A stretch of 64,000 nucleotides of DNA from JASLBX01 sp035762665 (GTDB taxonomy: Bacteria; Actinomycetota; Actinomycetes; Jiangellales; Jiangellaceae). The position numbers and the translations under genes were made by a program. The stretch is taken from positions 1 through 64,000 of the forward strand of contig DASTNZ010000112.1 of the NCBI GenBank assembly GCA_035762665.1. Direction: 5' to 3'. Below, one piece after another: positions 61,301 through 64,000 of this stretch. How positions within the stretch are numbered: the stretch's first letter is position 1; each line of letters begins with the position of its first letter. The notes under the pieces were generated by a model, which saw only the letters and a list, made by a program, of their open reading frames with translations, had not been told where the DNA came from and ran no database searches.

Positions 61301-61338
61301 CGGGGTGGTGCCGGTGGGGCCGCCACGGCACCACCCCG
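61301..61338 (-). terminator. Strong hairpin between cebE and cebF
   Basis: Arms of 13 bp, cggggtggtgccg (61301-61313) and cggcaccaccccg (61326-61338), are perfectly complementary with a 12-base loop. It lies 13 bases after the cebE stop, inside the operon. Such intercistronic hairpins commonly stabilise or partly terminate the binding-protein transcript so that it exceeds the permeases. Confidence 0.7.
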
Positions 61339-61350
61339 GGTCAGAGGGCG

Positions 61351-62673
61351 TCAGCCGATGCCTTCGGCGTTCCGCCGGGCGTCCTCCCAGGCCTCATCAG
61401 GAGTCCGCTCACCCTGTTCCACCGAGCGCAGGGCGTCTTCGTAGGCGGTCCGGATGGCGTTGTTCTGCGGCCCGAGGTAGACCGGTTTGAGGTCGGCCGC
61501 GCCCGCCCCGAAGATCTGGCCGGTCGGTGCGTTGTTGAAGTACTCGTTCGTGGCCTCGAGTACGGCGGGGTTCTCCAGTGCTTGCGGCGATGACGGTAGA
61601 TTGCCCAGCGCCTCGAAGGCGGCCACGTGGGCCTCCGGGCCGGTCAGGAACTTCACCAGCTCCGCCGCTTCCTCCGGGTGCTCCGACTCAGCGGTGACGG
61701 CCAGGAACGAACCACCCCAGTTGCCGCCGTCACCAGGAGCATCGGTGACGTCCCACAGGCCGGCGGCCGCGTCACCGGCAGCACCGGAGATGACACCGGT
61801 CATCCAGGCCGGGCAGGCGATCGTAGCGAACGAGGCCTGGGCGAAACCGGCATTCCACTCGTCGGAGAATGACTGGAGCCCGGCGGACAGCCCCTTCTCG
61901 ATCATCTCGATGGTGAGGTCCCATGCCGTCTTGATGTCCGGGTTGTCCAAGTCCAGCGTGTTGTCCGTGTTGTAGTAGGTGTGTCCGGTGTTATTGCCCG
62001 CGACCTGCATGAGAATCGAGTTGTAGACGTTCGTAGCGGCGTCGAGGAACGCTACGCCGGTGTCGGCGGTGACGAACTCCTCGCCGGTGGCGATGAAGTC
62101 CTCCCAGGTTTGCCACTGCTGTGCCACCTCGTCGCGGTCGATCGATAGGCCGGCCGCCTCGAGCAGGTCACTGCGGTAGCACATCGCCATCGATCCGACG
62201 TCCGTGCCGAGGCCGAGCACGAATCCGCCAGGAGCGCCCTGCTCCCACTTCCACGAGAGGAAATTGCCCTGCAGTTCGCTGGCGCCGTGGTCGGCCAGGT
62301 TCACGAACTTGTCGGTTTGCGCATAGAACTGGATGATCGTGCCCTCTTCGAGGGCGACGATGTCTCCGGCACCGGAACCAGAGGTGATCTGCTGGACGAG
62401 GCGCTCGTTGTAGTCGCCCAGCCCCAGTCCTGCTCCTCGCTCTTCGATCGTGATGTTGGGGTGGTCGGCCATGTACTGCTCGTAGAGGGCGTCGTATCCG
62501 AACCCCTGCTCACCGAACACGTCGATGGTAAGCGTGATCGGCTCCTCGCTCTCACTGCTGTCGTCGGTCTCCTGGGCGCCGCTTGGTTCCTCGTCGCCGC
62601 CGCACGCAGTCAACGCAAGCGCAGTGGCTGCGGCAAACGCCGCTAATCGCACCCAACGGGTCGTTCGTCTCAT
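61351..62673 (-). CDS. cebE: Sugar-binding lipoprotein, CebE-like
   Basis: The 440-residue extracytoplasmic solute-binding protein has a lipoprotein signal (MRRTTRWVRLAAFAAATALA) and a lipobox LTAC with acylated Cys at residue 24. The mature part is acidic at first, then a family 1 binding-protein fold (ITLTIDVFGEQGFGYDALYE, TWEDFIATGEEFVTADTGVA, SGAAGDAAAGLWDVTDAPGD). The start has ggaggga in front. With a CebR-like operator, GH1 glucosidase and two permeases, cellobiose or cellotriose is the likely ligand; xylo- or other beta-glucosides are alternatives. Confidence 0.88.
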   Translation of the reverse strand: MRRTTRWVRLAAFAAATALALTACGGDEEPSGAQETDDSSESEEPITLTIDVFGEQGFGYDALYEQYMADHPNITIEERGAGLGLGDYNERLVQQITSGSGAGDIVALEEGTIIQFYAQTDKFVNLADHGASELQGNFLSWKWEQGAPGGFVLGLGTDVGSMAMCYRSDLLEAAGLSIDRDEVAQQWQTWEDFIATGEEFVTADTGVAFLDAATNVYNSILMQVAGNNTGHTYYNTDNTLDLDNPDIKTAWDLTIEMIEKGLSAGLQSFSDEWNAGFAQASFATIACPAWMTGVISGAAGDAAAGLWDVTDAPGDGGNWGGSFLAVTAESEHPEEAAELVKFLTGPEAHVAAFEALGNLPSSPQALENPAVLEATNEYFNNAPTGQIFGAGAADLKPVYLGPQNNAIRTAYEDALRSVEQGERTPDEAWEDARRNAEGIG

Positions 62674-62697
62674 GTCCGTCCCTCCATCGGGAAAATG

Positions 62698-62755
62698 TGG
62701 GAGCGCTCTCACGCCTCTTGGCGAGAAGTGTGGGAGCGCTCTCACACTGCGTCAA
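62698..62755 (-). promoter_or_regulatory. cebE promoter with two CebR-like operators
   Basis: The 14-mer tgggagcgctctca occurs at 62698-62711 and 62731-62744, 33 bp apart. It differs by one base from the CebR box tgggagcgctccca known from Streptomyces. On the minus strand TTGACG (62755-62750) and CACACT (62732-62727) have 17-bp spacing, so the upstream box fills the -35/-10 spacer and the second lies just downstream of the start. Both would block transcription when bound. Confidence 0.85.
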
Positions 62756-62880
62756 GACCTCGTTACCAAAAGGTGTCCTGGAGATCTCATCTGCGTTTGG
62801 CGATGACCACTTGTCCGCGGCAAGTCCTCGGAACAACCTGCTCAGCGACTTGTCCGGCCGGACAAGAAGCCCGTACGGAC

Positions 62881-64000
62881 CTAGGCGGCAGTGGCCGCAG
62901 GGCCGGACTCGTCCGGACGCGGCGGCTCGATCGCCCGTACGGTGACGCCCGGCGATGGCCGCAAGTGTGGGCGCAGGACCAGTCCGTTGCGACGCGCCGT
63001 GGCAACCGTGATCAGCACCGTGCCAAGGACGGTGAGGCCACCGCCGCCGAGCAAAGACCAGCGCGCACCTAGGACTTCGGCCAACTGGCCGATGATCGGA
63101 GCGCCCAGCGGAGTGCCGCCGAGCAGCACCATCATGTACAGCGACATCACCCGCCCGCGCACGTACTTGGGCACTGTGGTCTGCGTGTAGGCATTGCCGG
63201 CGGTGAGAACGGTCATCGCTGCGATACCGATCGGCACCAGGCTCACCGCGAAGGTCATGTACGTCGGCATTAAACCGGCGACGACTTCGAGCGTCCCGAA
63301 AGCACACGCGCCCAGCACGACGAGGCGGCGGCGCGGCGTTCCACGGCGGCGGGCGGCGATCAGCGCTCCAGTGAGCGTTCCGATCGCCATGATCGAGCCG
63401 AGAATGCCGTACTCCGCCGGACCTTTGCCGAACACTTCGGTCGCCATCAGCGCAAAGGTCATCTGGAAGTTCATGCCGAATGTGCCGACGAAGAACATGA
63501 TGCCCATCAGCATGAGCAGGTCGGGGCGCCCGCGAACGTACCGGACGCCTTCGGCAAGCCGGGCGAGCGGACCACCGTCGACGTCAGTCCGGGGCGGCGC
63601 GGTGATCCGGCGGCGGAGCAGCGTCAGCGCAATGATGGGGGCCGCGTAACTCAGGCCGTTGACGATGAACACCCACCCGGTCCCAATCACGGCGATCAAC
63701 AGGCCGGCCACTGCGGGGCCGACCAACCGCGCGGCGTTGAACGATGCGCTGTTCAGTGCGACGGCATTCGGCAGGTCGTCCGGCTTGACCAGCTCTGACG
63801 CGAATGCTTGCCGAGCCGGGTTGTCCAGCGCAGCGCCGACGCCGAGGAGAAACGCCAGCACATACACGTGCCACACCTGGACCACGTCGCTGAGCACGAG
63901 CACGCCCAGCGTCAGGCCGACCGCACCTAGGAAAGCGTTGGTGGCTTTCAGCAGGTGATGCTTCGGGAACCGGTCTGCGAGCAGCCCGCCGACCGGGGCG
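62881..64000 (-). CDS. MFS transporter (MFS_3 type), N-terminus beyond the window
   Basis: The frame is open to the right edge; the visible part begins APVGGLLADRFPKHHLLKAT, the loop 2-3 signature of the family, so roughly the first 60-70 residues are missing. Nine to ten helices remain. VGAALDNPARQAFASELV and LNSASFNAARLVGPAVAGLL near the start are typical of enterobactin exporter/tetracycline-type MFS_3 proteins. The ligand is unknown. The C-terminus is a polar tail. It runs in the same direction as cebE but the promoter and operators lie between them, so it is a separate unit. Confidence 0.85.
   Translation of the reverse strand, partial: APVGGLLADRFPKHHLLKATNAFLGAVGLTLGVLVLSDVVQVWHVYVLAFLLGVGAALDNPARQAFASELVKPDDLPNAVALNSASFNAARLVGPAVAGLLIAVIGTGWVFIVNGLSYAAPIIALTLLRRRITAPPRTDVDGGPLARLAEGVRYVRGRPDLLMLMGIMFFVGTFGMNFQMTFALMATEVFGKGPAEYGILGSIMAIGTLTGALIAARRRGTPRRRLVVLGACAFGTLEVVAGLMPTYMTFAVSLVPIGIAAMTVLTAGNAYTQTTVPKYVRGRVMSLYMMVLLGGTPLGAPIIGQLAEVLGARWSLLGGGGLTVLGTVLITVATARRNGLVLRPHLRPSPGVTVRAIEPPRPDESGPAATAA

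Overview
The window is a chromosomal segment of a high-GC, aerobic, menaquinone-using member of the Actinomycetota. The evidence is the very high G/C at third codon positions, many GTG starts, GTGA/ATGA stop-start overlaps, an IdeR-type DtxR regulator with every metal ligand in place, a DinB-fold enzyme of the mycothiol-dependent family, actinobacterial KorAB and a 14-gene nuoA-N operon. Order and genus cannot be fixed from sequence alone. No rRNA, tRNA, CRISPR array, transposase or prophage gene was seen. The region reads as core chromosome with small accessory pockets.

Layout. 1-5.2 kb: glyoxylate shunt aceA-aceB with a divergent RamB-like regulator; a three-copy 32-bp iteron lies beyond aceB. 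5.2-16.3 kb: ECF sigma and putative anti-sigma, a methyltransferase, MgtE, a divergent pair of citrate synthase family genes (one fused to a MerR-like DNA-binding domain), GNAT, tandem Nudix, MHYT, PspC, a frameshifted pentapeptide-repeat pseudogene and a 56-residue zinc-ribbon gene. 16.3-24 kb: rhodanese-ideR, divergent ParA plus a small DNA-binding partner, nagA, a hotdog-like protein coupled to a SulP transporter, an AlkZ-like protein and an orphan NuoA-NuoB pair. 24-31.6 kb: secreted hydrolase, 2-oxoglutarate:ferredoxin oxidoreductase korAB, YbjQ, RarD and a polyprenyl diphosphate synthase. 31.7-47.5 kb: complete complex I operon nuoA-N on the minus strand, with a geranylgeranyl reductase family gene and menG upstream. 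50-56.8 kb: pdxH, citA, serC, then thpR and its neighbours. 56.9-62.9 kb: cebEFG-bglC-cebR cellobiose locus with two CebR-like operators. The right edge cuts an MFS transporter.

How it fits together. Much of the window serves central carbon and respiratory metabolism. Citrate synthase family enzymes and the glyoxylate shunt handle acetyl-CoA. KorAB oxidises 2-oxoglutarate to ferredoxin. Complex I feeds a menaquinone pool whose tail synthesis (polyprenyl synthase), ring methylation (MenG) and possible tail reduction (GGR family) genes flank the nuo operon. Cellobiose import and hydrolysis supply sugar under LacI-type control.

The least explained signals are a 12-codon ORF at 49956 behind a Shine-Dalgarno almost fully complementary to the 16S 3' end and followed by a strongly folded region; a 45-bp element present twice, each copy touching a gene's 3' end (11715 and 56835); the 32-bp iterons at 619-699; and the divergent HTH-citrate synthase pair around 10.5 kb.
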